Shown here: piece by piece, positions 26,813 to 36,039 of the stretch
How the letters are laid out: every line of letters starts with the position of its first letter
Position numbering within the stretch: position 1 is the stretch's first letter
Origin: Shewanella morhuae
Lineage (GTDB): Bacteria > Pseudomonadota > Gammaproteobacteria > Enterobacterales > Shewanellaceae
Direction of reading: 5' to 3'
NCBI RefSeq assembly: GCF_900156405.1
Contig: NZ_FTNN01000002.1
Coordinates: forward strand, 350,547 to 414,546
DNA: 64,000 nucleotides
Translations under genes and position numbers: made by a program
Notes under the pieces: generated by a model
The model's input: only the letters and a program-made list of their open reading frames with translations
What the model was told of the DNA's origin: nothing
Databases searched by the model: none

Positions 26813-28117
26813 TTACCAGCGACGCATTTTATGCCCTTTTACCGCGTAGAACAGAATGAACAAATAACAGGGTAACAACACCATGTAACCGCCTTGCATG
26901 CCCATGTCTGTCGCGGAGCTCATTAAGCCCCAAGACACAGGCCCAAAAGCGCCACCCGCAATCCCCATAATCAATAGTGCAGAACCGGTACTGGTTAATT
27001 TGCCCATGCCAGACAAGGCAAGTGGCCACACGGCGGGCCAAACTATTGCATTAGCTAAACCAAGAAAAGCAATCATCATCAAGGTGTCAGGTAGTGCCAC
27101 GCCACCAAAAGGCACTAATACGATATTAGCAATGGCGTAGGAGTTATTGTCGCCCAATAAAATGCCACATGTCAGCACTAACCCTAAAATGGCCGAAATC
27201 ATCAACGCCTTAGGTTGTGAAATAAAGCGCGGGATCAGTAAGATACCCAATGTGTAACCCAGCACCATACACAACATAGTATAAGAGGTCATCACGCCGT
27301 AATGTTCAACCCCGAGTGAGAGCGCAAAGGTGCCAATCGTGTCACCAGCAATCACTTCCACGGCCACATAAACAAATAGTGCCAACACACCGAAAGCTAA
27401 ATTAGGGTGAGAAAGTGCCGCTTTAAGCTGACTTTTGTCAGTATGGTCAAGGCTTTCATCTTCATTAGATAACTCTGGTAATGGCGACTTTTTCACCATC
27501 AATGCCAAAATACCGATAAAAATGGCCATTCCTAAATACGGTAACACTAAGCCATCAGCCATTTCATCAATTTGAATTTGCGTAAGTTCAGTACCAATAC
27601 GGTCTTTAAAGCTGTCTAAAATCAGTGCCGAGAATACTAAAGGTGCAATCACGCCCGCACCTTTGTTCAAAATACCCATCACGCTCACACGGGCTGCGGC
27701 AGACTCTTCAGGACCTAAACGCACCACATAAGGGTTAACCGCTGTTTGTAATAAGGTTTGGCCTGTACCCATCACCAATTGAGCAAATAGAAATAGACCA
27801 AAAATTTGCGTTTCTGCCGCAGGGATAAATAACAATCCCGCCAACATCATCACGCCCATTCCCAATGCCATGCCATTTTTATAACCGACTTTGCGAATAA
27901 GCCAGGCAGAAGGTAAAGCGGTGAATGTCACTGCGATATAAAAAGAAAATAAAATCAACGAAGCTTGGAAAGGATTAAGCTGCAATATTTGTTTTAAATA
28001 CGGCATTAAAGAACCGTTCAACCACGTGGCGAATCCGAGGATGAAAAATAGAGCCGCTACAATGGCCATGGGGAGAAAGCTGCTTTTTTGCTGGCTTTTA
28101 TCGAGTGTCATTTCCAT
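26813..28117 (-). CDS. nagP: N-acetylglucosamine MFS transporter NagP
   Basis: 434 residues with about twelve hydrophobic helices, of the FucP-like sugar/H+ symporter branch of the major facilitator superfamily (LFFILGFATWLNGSLMPYLK at the N-terminus, VMGTGQTLLQTAVNPYV). In the known Shewanella GlcNAc pathway this position is held by NagP, the inner-membrane GlcNAc permease. A NagR operator lies 156 bp upstream. Two start codons are possible, 28117 or 28111. The substrate assignment rests on this regulon context. Confidence 0.87.
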   Translation of the reverse strand: MEMTLDKSQQKSSFLPMAIVAALFFILGFATWLNGSLMPYLKQILQLNPFQASLILFSFYIAVTFTALPSAWLIRKVGYKNGMALGMGVMMLAGLLFIPAAETQIFGLFLFAQLVMGTGQTLLQTAVNPYVVRLGPEESAAARVSVMGILNKGAGVIAPLVFSALILDSFKDRIGTELTQIQIDEMADGLVLPYLGMAIFIGILALMVKKSPLPELSNEDESLDHTDKSQLKAALSHPNLAFGVLALFVYVAVEVIAGDTIGTFALSLGVEHYGVMTSYTMLCMVLGYTLGILLIPRFISQPKALMISAILGLVLTCGILLGDNNSYAIANIVLVPFGGVALPDTLMMIAFLGLANAIVWPAVWPLALSGMGKLTSTGSALLIMGIAGGAFGPVSWGLMSSATDMGMQGGYMVLLPCYLFILFYAVKGHKMRRW

Positions 28118-28272
28118 AAACCTGCTTCTTATTAATAGTTAATTATTGAGGTGATCACGGGATTAAAATTAGTTCTAAGTTCCCGAATGTCCTTATCACG
28201 ACTCGTTCACAATGATGAATGTTATAACTCAAAGACGTCATTGTTTCACCGATGTTAAAACAAATAACATAA

Positions 28273-28290
28273 AAAGACAACGCTGTCATT
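28273..28290. promoter_or_regulatory. NagR operator upstream of nagP
   Basis: AAAGACAACGCTGTCATT, one of four near-identical palindromes in the window, in the nagP promoter region. The LacI-family NagR encoded at 42557 is the probable binder. Confidence 0.8.
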
Positions 28291-28380
28291 TGATAAAATT
28301 CCTAGAAAAGACAGAACTACTGCTAATTTGCTTTTAGCTCAACGCTAAGGCAGTTGCGGTGCAACGTTAAGAAACAATAT

Positions 28381-28412
28381 AAAAAAACCGTAGGCACTCA
28401 GTGCCTACGGCT
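28381..28412 (-). terminator. Terminator after nagX
   Basis: Perfect stem CCGTAGGCAC/GTGCCTACGG with a 3-nt loop. On the minus strand it is followed by seven T, 28 bp after the nagX stop. Confidence 0.9.
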
Positions 28413-28437
28413 TATTTCCATCGATTAAGCGAATAAC

Positions 28438-29592
28438 CTAAATTTTGACAAAAATATTGCGGCGATACATCCAATATAAAACTAGCCACTGCACCGCAAG
28501 TAAACTGATAACCGCAGCTAAGGATTGGCTATTTGCAGGCAAAGCAGCAACCACACCGCCAAACACACTTTGCGCGATATATTTCCAATCCACTAAGCTA
28601 GACGCTAAGTAAATAATAATGGCGTTAGTACCAATAACCACAAAGAAAAATGCCCATCTTTGCCACTTAAGTACGTCCACTAAGGCATAAAATATTGCCA
28701 ATAAAATCATGCTCCAGCCTGAAGTCACTAGCACGAATGAACTGCTCCATAGGGCTTTGTTAACGGGAATAAGTATATCCAACAGCCAACCTACAGCTAA
28801 GCAGACACCGCCTGCTGCTGCGAGTAAACCGACTTTAGCCCACTCACCTTTAGGGTGGGATTTAACAATAAAGTGACCAACAAAAACGCCTGCTAAGGCA
28901 TTGACTATGGCGGGGAGTGTTGACAATATTCCTTCAGGATCAGGCGTATAGCCTTGATAGCTTATGCCGGGTAATAAAATTGAATCAACATAGGCATTGA
29001 TTGATTCCGTTGGCGAGAGCACGCCGGCCTGCCCACCTGGAAAGGGCAACCAAAGTTGCACTACGCCATAGCCAAGCAAAATGCCCAAGGCGACGATAAT
29101 TTGGGTTCGTAAACTGGTGTGCCACACCAATAACGCCGCAAAAAACCAAGCAAAAGCGATTCGACCTAACACGCTGGCATAGCGGATTTTTTCGGGATCG
29201 GCAGGCACTCCAGTACCCCAACCATGATTATATAAAATACCCAGTAACAACAATAAAAATAGCCGCTTAATTGCATGGCGATATACAGGTAATCGCTCGT
29301 TCATGGGTAATTTATCTAAACGCTTGGGGGATAACCCTAAGGCGACACCGGAGAGGAAAATAAATAGCGGAAAAATTAAATCGTAAAATCGAAAGCCGTG
29401 CCATTGGCTATGGTGCATCTGTTCATCGCCCCATTGCCAGCCTGCCCAGCCGGTTAAAATCAGCAAGCCACCAAACAGCGCCTCACCACCTAAAATCCAA
29501 AACATATCGAAACCACGAAGTGCATCAAGAGACATCAGCCTAGGTTTGTTCACTTTCTTAGCCAAGGACTTGTTTGTTTGCATTATCTCCAT
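28438..29592 (-). CDS. nagX: NagX, membrane protein of the GlcNAc regulon
   Basis: 384 residues, about ten hydrophobic segments. The N-terminal RLMSLDALRGFDMFWILGGE and a histidine-containing segment HHSQWHGFRFYDLIFPLFIF resemble the heparan-alpha-glucosaminide N-acetyltransferase/DUF5009 family of membrane acyltransferases. The nag genes of Shewanella and Alteromonas-type bacteria commonly contain this gene (nagX); its reaction is not established. A role in transport or transacetylation of aminosugars across the inner membrane is inferred. Ribosome site AAAGGA fits the ATG at 29592. A strong terminator separates it from nagA, so it may be expressed at a lower level or from its own promoter. 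Confidence 0.85.
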   Translation of the reverse strand: MEIMQTNKSLAKKVNKPRLMSLDALRGFDMFWILGGEALFGGLLILTGWAGWQWGDEQMHHSQWHGFRFYDLIFPLFIFLSGVALGLSPKRLDKLPMNERLPVYRHAIKRLFLLLLLGILYNHGWGTGVPADPEKIRYASVLGRIAFAWFFAALLVWHTSLRTQIIVALGILLGYGVVQLWLPFPGGQAGVLSPTESINAYVDSILLPGISYQGYTPDPEGILSTLPAIVNALAGVFVGHFIVKSHPKGEWAKVGLLAAAGGVCLAVGWLLDILIPVNKALWSSSFVLVTSGWSMILLAIFYALVDVLKWQRWAFFFVVIGTNAIIIYLASSLVDWKYIAQSVFGGVVAALPANSQSLAAVISLLAVQWLVLYWMYRRNIFVKI

Positions 29593-29720
29593 ACCATATC
29601 CTTTCTTATTGTTATTTATAGTTTTTCAAAGTTAGGCAAAAATTAGCACCCTCTACGATTAGTGTCAGACGATATGCCTGCTGCACCATTTAGTACGGCG
29701 CCTATATAGTGCTACATCAT

Positions 29721-29761
29721 AAAAAACTTAGCCCCTGTCATCAAAATATGACAGGGGCTAA
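29721..29761 (-). terminator. Terminator after nagA
   Basis: Perfect 14-bp stem TTAGCCCCTGTCAT/ATGACAGGGGCTAA with a 6-nt loop, followed on the minus strand by GTTTTTT. It lies within the presumed nagKBAX operon. Confidence 0.9.
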
Positions 29762-29793
29762 TAGTTAAGTCTGATGTTTACTAGCTGCATAAC

Positions 29794-30930
29794 TTAACAG
29801 CGAGCATAAACGGTCTGACCTGCAATATAGTTTGCCTGCACTTTATTTTGCGCATCAAGCAACACCAAATCGGCTCTGTGCCCCGATGCTAAACGGCCAG
29901 CCTTATGATCAATTCCGAGGAACTGTGCCGGATACAAGGCCGCCATTCTTAACGCTTCAGCTAACGGTAAACCTAATAAGTTCACTGTGTTATTTACTGC
30001 GCTTGCCATATCGAGCACACAACCTGCCAATTCACCTGTTATGGCATTTAACCTGTCACCAACTCTAAGCACTTGAATACCAAAGAGCTCAAAGCTCATT
30101 TCATCGTCCATGCCAACTGGCGGCATGGCATCGGTGACTAACATTATCTTGCCTCTAGGCTTGGCGCGCAGAGCAATCTTTGCCGCAGCAGGATGCACAT
30201 GGTGACCATCGACAATTAACCCACACCAAACGGTTTCGCTCTCTATCGCCGCGCCAACCATGCCTGGCTCGCGGGAACCGAGTGGTGACATGGCGTTATA
30301 AAGGTGCGTAAAACCAGTGGCGCCTGCCGCTAATGCCGCAACAACCGTGTTGTAATCGGCATTAGAATGCCCCAAACACACCTTAACGCCTGAAGCAACA
30401 AGCGTACGAATAACCTCTGGCGACACATTCTCAGGCGCAAGCGTAACGACTTTTATCCCCAGATCTTGACGACAAAATACTGCAAGTTCAGCATCGGTGA
30501 TGTCGCGAATAAAGCCCTGTGGATGCACTCCTTTTTTAGGTACAGATAAATGCGGCCCTTCAAAATGTACGCCTAAGACGCCAGCACTACCTTTTTGCAA
30601 TGCCTCAGCAATAGCATCGGCTGCTTTTACCATCACACTAACGTCATCGGTAATTAAGGTAGGTAAAAATCCGGTCGTACCAAAACGTGCATGTGCTTTA
30701 GCAATCGTTTCAATACAGGCCACGCTAGGCTCGGCATTGAATAGTGCGCCGCCGCCACCATTAACTTGTACATCGATAAAGCCCGGCACCAATGTTCCGG
30801 CTTGGCGAATTTCTTTTGCACCTTTAACGGTATCAAAAGCCAGAATATGCCCGTCTTCAATCGTCACTGGCGCATCTTGGTGGAAATGTTCGCCATCAAA
30901 AATACGTTCAGCGATCAGGGTGATTTTCAT
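29794..30930 (-). CDS. nagA: N-acetylglucosamine-6-phosphate deacetylase
   Basis: 378 residues of the amidohydrolase fold. Recognisable motifs are VPGFIDVQVNGGGG, GVHFEGPHLS with the metal-binding Glu, CLGHSNAD, THLYNAMSP, and LVTDAMPP with the catalytic Asp. It removes acetate from GlcNAc-6-phosphate. AGAGG precedes the ATG at 30930. It is separated from nagB by a 94-bp gap that contains a perfect 11-bp inverted repeat. Confidence 0.93.
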   Translation of the reverse strand: MKITLIAERIFDGEHFHQDAPVTIEDGHILAFDTVKGAKEIRQAGTLVPGFIDVQVNGGGGALFNAEPSVACIETIAKAHARFGTTGFLPTLITDDVSVMVKAADAIAEALQKGSAGVLGVHFEGPHLSVPKKGVHPQGFIRDITDAELAVFCRQDLGIKVVTLAPENVSPEVIRTLVASGVKVCLGHSNADYNTVVAALAAGATGFTHLYNAMSPLGSREPGMVGAAIESETVWCGLIVDGHHVHPAAAKIALRAKPRGKIMLVTDAMPPVGMDDEMSFELFGIQVLRVGDRLNAITGELAGCVLDMASAVNNTVNLLGLPLAEALRMAALYPAQFLGIDHKAGRLASGHRADLVLLDAQNKVQANYIAGQTVYARC

Positions 30931-30965
30931 CGCAAACCTCTTTCAATAAATAACGCGAGTGACTT

Positions 30966-30994
30966 GGTTAAGCCTATTCCTGCTAGGCTTAACC
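30966..30994. repeat. Intercistronic inverted repeat between nagB and nagA
   Basis: GGTTAAGCCTA/TAGGCTTAACC, 11 perfect base pairs with a 7-nt loop and no T-run. A possible mRNA processing or stability hairpin in the polycistronic transcript. Confidence 0.6.
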
Positions 30995-31024
30995 CCGTAA
31001 AACTCAATCTCATCAACGAGTCAC

Positions 31025-32023
31025 TTAGAGTGTTTGGGTCACTTTTTTAAGACCCGCGGGTTGATCAGGATCGATACCGCGGGCAATCGCAACTGCGGCC
31101 ACGTCGATATAAAAACGTTGTAATAACGCTAACGGTGCCACACGTGGATGAATGTCAGTCGAGGTTTGATTTAGATGCACTAAGTCGGCGCCGCGTTGGC
31201 TCACGTTTTCAATTTGTTCGATATGGCTCGCGTAGGATTCATCGCCAATACATACATCGACGATAGTAAGTTTTTTCTCAACTAAGGTCACGGGGCCGTG
31301 GAGGAACTCGGCGCTACTAAACGCTTCAGCATGGATTGAACACACTTCTTTTAACTTAAGCGCAATTTCCTTAGAGACCGCATAACCTAAACCACGGCCG
31401 AGTACGACTAAGTTTTTTACATCGGCAACAGATTCAGCCGTGAGCTGCGGCTCTGCGTCCACCGCTGTTTGCAGCGCTTGTGGTAAAGAACGTACCGCTT
31501 TGGCAAGTGATTCATTCTGCGTCCACGCAGCAGCAAGATGCAAAATAGCTGACAACGTCGCAAGATAACTTTTAGTAGCTGCAACGGCTTTTTCTTCGCC
31601 GGCACGTAAAGGTACAACTACGTCGACGATATCTTTAATCGGTGCAGTTTCATCATTGACTAAGGCAACACAAAAAGCACCGGCATTTTTTGCCATACGC
31701 GCTTGTGCCAAAATATCAGGGCTACGGCCAGATTGTGAAATCACAATCACTAACGCCCCGTCTAATTTTAACGTTTTACCATATACGCTCGCCACCGATG
31801 GTGCTGCGGCAAAGGTTGGTACACCGGTTTCAATTTCAAATAAATATTTAGCGAAAACACCCGCATGATCCGATGAACCACGGCCAACCATCATCACAAA
31901 ACGAGGATTGAAAGCGCGCAGCTTTTCACCTAACTGCTGCATAATATCAACGTTAGCTTCTAACTGAGCCGCGATTTTTTGCGGTGCAGTGCGAGCTTCT
32001 TGTTCCATAATCGTGTTTGTCAT
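31025..32023 (-). CDS. nagB-II: Glucosamine-6-phosphate deaminase, NagB-II type
   Basis: 332 residues with two SIS (sugar isomerase) domains, as in the isomerase half of GlmS: VMMVGRGSSDHAGVFAKY, ALVIVISQSGRSPDI, AVAATKSYLATL, then NLVVLGRGLGYAVSKEIALKLKE (in part). It is not homologous to classical NagB and is the known non-orthologous replacement in Shewanella. It converts GlcN-6-P to fructose-6-P and ammonia. GAAGG precedes the ATG. It sits between nagK and nagA. Confidence 0.9.
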   Translation of the reverse strand: MTNTIMEQEARTAPQKIAAQLEANVDIMQQLGEKLRAFNPRFVMMVGRGSSDHAGVFAKYLFEIETGVPTFAAAPSVASVYGKTLKLDGALVIVISQSGRSPDILAQARMAKNAGAFCVALVNDETAPIKDIVDVVVPLRAGEEKAVAATKSYLATLSAILHLAAAWTQNESLAKAVRSLPQALQTAVDAEPQLTAESVADVKNLVVLGRGLGYAVSKEIALKLKEVCSIHAEAFSSAEFLHGPVTLVEKKLTIVDVCIGDESYASHIEQIENVSQRGADLVHLNQTSTDIHPRVAPLALLQRFYIDVAAVAIARGIDPDQPAGLKKVTQTL

Positions 32024-32069
32024 GTTTTTACCTTCACGTTCAAATAGAGGATTGGGTTTCAGTAACTAT

Positions 32070-32975
32070 TTATACTGATAACGATTTATTAAATTCTTGC
32101 TGGGCAAAATACATAGCGCCAAATTCGGGCGGGGCTAAGGTCTCTGAAATTTTGGCAACCACATCGGCACTAAGCCAAGCTTGTAACGGTTCAGCAAGAC
32201 CGCCTATCATCGAAAATCGCACCGGATTGAGACTAAATAGTTTCCGTGCCATCTCACTAATGTAATCCGCGCCTTCTTGCACTATGGCTATCGCGACGGC
32301 ATCACCGTCATTGGCACAATCAAGCACGTTTCTGGCTAATGCAGCGTAACAACTTGATGATTTTCCGGCTAAATTTTCAACAATACCGAGTGCGTCGGTG
32401 ACGTTAAAGTAATTCAGTAGCATGTCGGTTAAGCTTGTCGATACGGCAAAGCCGTCGAGCGCCAGCAACACATGTTCAGCTGCCTTTAATCCAAGCCAAG
32501 CGCCACTGCCTTTATCGCCTAATGCAAAACCATAACCACCAATACTTAAACTGGTGTCATCAACATGGGAATAACCACAAGAACCAGTGCCAGTGATAAT
32601 CACCGCGCCATCGGCACCACGATGGGCACCAATACAAGCGGTATGCAGATCGGTTGTGACATACATAGCCGCAAAAGGATGCTGCCAGTTGACAACATCT
32701 TGATATAACCGAGGTACATTGACGCCTGCAAGCCCTAGCCCTGCCACCAGCAAACGACTATCGCTTTCTTTCATACCGGCATCTAGCAATGCTAAACGAG
32801 TCGACTCCTCAATGGATTCAAATGTTTGAGCAAGACCATGCAGTGGATTCGCGCGGCCAGCTACACCAGTACCTAAAACGTTGCCGTCTACAGAATAGAT
32901 AGTGGCTCGACATTTACTGCCGCCTCCATCTACACCGATAAACAGCGGTTGAACTTTTGTCTGGACTAACCCCAT
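32070..32975 (-). CDS. nagK: N-acetylglucosamine kinase (BadF/BcrA-type ATPase family)
   Basis: 301 residues from the ATG at 32975, which is preceded by GAGAGGGG; the longer TTG start at 32996 is less likely. N-terminal phosphate-binding motif FIGVDGGGSKCRATIYS, then GAVIITGTGSC and SIGGYGFALGDKGSGAWLG. It phosphorylates cytoplasmic GlcNAc at C6. First gene of nagK-nagB-nagA(-nagX) and directly preceded by a NagR operator. Confidence 0.9.
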   Translation of the reverse strand: MGLVQTKVQPLFIGVDGGGSKCRATIYSVDGNVLGTGVAGRANPLHGLAQTFESIEESTRLALLDAGMKESDSRLLVAGLGLAGVNVPRLYQDVVNWQHPFAAMYVTTDLHTACIGAHRGADGAVIITGTGSCGYSHVDDTSLSIGGYGFALGDKGSGAWLGLKAAEHVLLALDGFAVSTSLTDMLLNYFNVTDALGIVENLAGKSSSCYAALARNVLDCANDGDAVAIAIVQEGADYISEMARKLFSLNPVRFSMIGGLAEPLQAWLSADVVAKISETLAPPEFGAMYFAQQEFNKSLSV

Positions 32976-33069
32976 GACACCCCTCTCATCTATCAATGCT
33001 GCGCTATCGTTGCTGATTATATGCCGTTAATACCGCACTGAACTTTAGTTAACTCAATGTTACAACAGA

Positions 33070-33087
33070 AATGACAGCGTTGTCATT
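33070..33087. promoter_or_regulatory. NagR operator upstream of nagK
   Basis: AATGACAGCGTTGTCATT, 95 bp before the nagK start and the exact reverse complement of the consensus form at 38858. Likely controls the nagKBAX operon. Confidence 0.85.
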
Positions 33088-33152
33088 TGTTTTTTCATAA
33101 CGTTTAAAACTCAATGTTAAGACTGAAAAAACGACCGACATAAAAATAAACA

Positions 33153-33182
33153 AAGCTGTATTTTATCGTTAAAATACAGCTT
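33153..33182 (-). terminator. Terminator after the GH20 hexosaminidase gene
   Basis: Perfect 13-bp stem AAGCTGTATTTTA/TAAAATACAGCTT, loop 4 nt, followed on the minus strand by TTTGTTTATTTTT. Confidence 0.85.
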
Positions 33183-33197
33183 GGTATAAATATCGTT

Positions 33198-36011
33198 TTA
33201 ATTAACGATTAAACTTCGGCCTTTACGAATACCATCGGCGGCAAGGGCGCGGATCTCAATCGGTGCAATAACCGCTTGTCCCGCTTGATAAGTTTGCCAT
33301 TGGCCATTTAGGCTACGGTATTCAAGCTTTAGTCCTGGATACGCGATATTGGCAAACAGTTTTCCGTCACGGATCTCAGCGCCGACCGTCGGTACGCGAT
33401 AATCGATACCGGCTTTATCTAGCTTAATAAACTCTTTATGCCCTAAGGTATTTGCCAGTTGTTGCCAGTCCTTTGCTTGCTCATTACGCATGGCTAACGT
33501 AAAAGCGCCTGAACTTTGGTTATAGAGCGCGCCTTGATATTGATAGGGAACTTCCCACGCGGCTTGATGCCAAGCACGCTCGGCCAACATCAATAAGCGA
33601 GGAAATATCATATATTCAGCGGTATCGTCACTGCGAACCGATTCACTCCAGAGTTGCCCTTGCAAGCCGCTAAATGATTTACCTTTCTCAATTGGACCCG
33701 ATATTTTTTTACCTGTCTCATCGAGTTTGATGCGGTCATCTGCTTCAAATGGTTGATTTTGAATATCGGTCCATTGCTCCGCATTGGCGGCCAAATTATC
33801 TGGCATAAAGCTAAACACTTTATGGCTGTTAGTCGCACGGCCTGCCCAATAATAACCGTGCTCTTTGGGATCCGCCTCGTATGGAAAATCAAAATACAAG
33901 ACTTCAGGATTGGATAACACCACATCCCAACCATAGTTAACTTGCCTATTCGCGTGTTCATAACCTTTATAGGCAATCACATCCCAAATATTAGACTGCA
34001 CTTTAGCCGGCATGTTTTCAGGGCGAACATGGCTCATGCCATCGCTCCATCCCGCAACTTCAATGCCTTTAGCGGCAAGCATGGTAGAAATACGTTCGAT
34101 AAAGTACGCACCTAATTCATCGACCGATTTAACGCCCTTATCATTTTGCGCAATAAACGCTAAGCATTGTGGTGATTGCTTCCACGCACCTGCAGTTTCA
34201 TCGGCGCCAATATGGTAGCGAGTAAGTGGTTGTCCCGCGGCTTGGTGTAACTTGGCAATTTCATCAATCACTTTTTCAACAAAGTGATAAGTCGACTCCA
34301 TACACACGTTAAGTGTATTGTCGTTGTAATACTGCACTGATGAATAGACCGTGGTGTCCTTGGGATCGGATAACAAATATTGCTCAGCTGCGGTGTTTTT
34401 CCCTTCTACTTGCAACTGGCGAGCGCCAGTATCTAAAGACTTCACCGCATTACTACTTGGCTTATCCACTGACGCGACCACTTGCACTTGAGTATTTGTA
34501 GTCCCCTCAACTTCCTGTGCCTGCAATTTACGAAAGCGCAATTCCATCGACTTAATCGCCGCGCGGCTGTGGCCCGGCATGTCCATCGATGGGATCACTT
34601 GAATTTGACGAGCTTCGGCATATTTCACTATGTTGATATAATCTTGTTTGCTATAAAACCCATTTACGCTAGCGTCAGCAAAAGGACCACTACCCAGTTG
34701 TGGTAGTAAACAGGTATTTTCTTCAAGATCATGACAACGTTTGCTGCCTATATCAGTCAGCTCTGGTAAACCGTCGATTTCAAGTCGCCAGCCTTCATCA
34801 TCGGCCATGTGTAAATGCAGCTTATTGAGTTTGTAAGCTGCCATTTGGTCAAGTAAATCTAGGATCAGCTGTTTACTATGGAAGTTGCGCGCCACATCTA
34901 TGTGCATACCACGAAACGGATAACGCGGACTATCTTCAATCGTCATGGCATTCACTTTCAGCGAATTCACATCCACAAGGCTTGCTAATGATGACAAACC
35001 GTAAGAGAAGCCCGCCGCATCATTGGCAGCGATCACAATTTCAGTTGGCTGAATATCTAAGCGATAACTGCCCTCATCCCCTTTTTGGCTGGCAAACTTC
35101 ACCGTAATACCACTAGCAGATTCAGCCACACCAAGGCGGGCTAAACGCGCCAATGCTGCAGCGACTTGAGCCGGTTGATCTGGATTATCTTTTTGATATT
35201 CAAGCTTAATACCAGATGTCAGTGATACTGATGTATTGCTTGAATGAAGTTGTACTTTTTGTGGTGTAGGAATAATCGTATTTACTGCTAAGGCCGCATT
35301 TTCGCTTACGCTTTGGTTAGTGATAAACAGCTGCTTAGCATCCGCAGGCACTAACTTATCGGTTTCAGTACGGCGATACTGTTTCACCATGTCGGTATAG
35401 CTTTCGACATAAGGACGTAATTCTAATCTAGTTTCAGTATCCTGACTCACCTGGGTACTCGCTATGAGCACGGGGGCTAAATGCTCGGCGGCCAAGTAAT
35501 AATTGGGCATGGCATCGGTTTCGGCCAATTGCCATAACTCACTACGGAATCTGAGTGTTTTTTTCACGCCTTGATTAAAGCCCGTAAAGGCAACCGTTGG
35601 TGCAATACGATAAAGATCGCCCTTTATGTGAGTGATGGTAAATTCATTACCTTCGATTGATTGCACCGGACGCATTTGGCTGAAGTAAATCGCCCAGTCG
35701 TGGCTGGTAAGATTGACTGCTGGAACAAAATCGATTTCAGCCACAAAGCAGCGGCCATCGGCGAGTGCTTTGTTACATTGCGCATCAGGAATATTCGTCA
35801 CAACACGGTAAGTGACGGATAAGGTGTCACCCAATTGCTGTAATTGAGTTTGGGTTAATACCCCAGAAGCAGAAGCTACATCAGCCTCAGCTACAGGCGA
35901 GTTTTGCGCTTGTTTGAGTGCCTGATTTACTACCTGAGCATCTGGCGCATCTGAACACGCAGTCAAACCGAATGCGACAAGTATGGCGGTCGCGGCAAAT
36001 GTTTTATTCAT
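33198..36011 (-). CDS. hex: Beta-N-acetylhexosaminidase (GH20) lipoprotein
   Basis: 937 residues. Lipoprotein signal peptide with lipobox LTAC (Cys about residue 19). In order: a chitobiase-type carbohydrate-binding N-terminal domain (about 45-200), a GH20b domain (about 245-360), the catalytic TIM barrel starting near RYPFRGMHIDVARNFHS, and a C-terminal beta domain. The catalytic Asp-Glu pair is in HIGADETAGAW, about residues 602-603. It removes terminal GlcNAc from chitooligosaccharides, probably in the periplasm at a membrane surface, supplying NagP. An unusually long insert (about residues 495-555, Gln/Val/Thr rich) interrupts the barrel. It follows the chemoreceptor by 28 bp, suggesting one operon. 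Confidence 0.92.
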   Translation of the reverse strand: MNKTFAATAILVAFGLTACSDAPDAQVVNQALKQAQNSPVAEADVASASGVLTQTQLQQLGDTLSVTYRVVTNIPDAQCNKALADGRCFVAEIDFVPAVNLTSHDWAIYFSQMRPVQSIEGNEFTITHIKGDLYRIAPTVAFTGFNQGVKKTLRFRSELWQLAETDAMPNYYLAAEHLAPVLIASTQVSQDTETRLELRPYVESYTDMVKQYRRTETDKLVPADAKQLFITNQSVSENAALAVNTIIPTPQKVQLHSSNTSVSLTSGIKLEYQKDNPDQPAQVAAALARLARLGVAESASGITVKFASQKGDEGSYRLDIQPTEIVIAANDAAGFSYGLSSLASLVDVNSLKVNAMTIEDSPRYPFRGMHIDVARNFHSKQLILDLLDQMAAYKLNKLHLHMADDEGWRLEIDGLPELTDIGSKRCHDLEENTCLLPQLGSGPFADASVNGFYSKQDYINIVKYAEARQIQVIPSMDMPGHSRAAIKSMELRFRKLQAQEVEGTTNTQVQVVASVDKPSSNAVKSLDTGARQLQVEGKNTAAEQYLLSDPKDTTVYSSVQYYNDNTLNVCMESTYHFVEKVIDEIAKLHQAAGQPLTRYHIGADETAGAWKQSPQCLAFIAQNDKGVKSVDELGAYFIERISTMLAAKGIEVAGWSDGMSHVRPENMPAKVQSNIWDVIAYKGYEHANRQVNYGWDVVLSNPEVLYFDFPYEADPKEHGYYWAGRATNSHKVFSFMPDNLAANAEQWTDIQNQPFEADDRIKLDETGKKISGPIEKGKSFSGLQGQLWSESVRSDDTAEYMIFPRLLMLAERAWHQAAWEVPYQYQGALYNQSSGAFTLAMRNEQAKDWQQLANTLGHKEFIKLDKAGIDYRVPTVGAEIRDGKLFANIAYPGLKLEYRSLNGQWQTYQAGQAVIAPIEIRALAADGIRKGRSLIVN

Positions 36012-36039
36012 GATTATCCTTATCTAGCTCCAGAAATGG

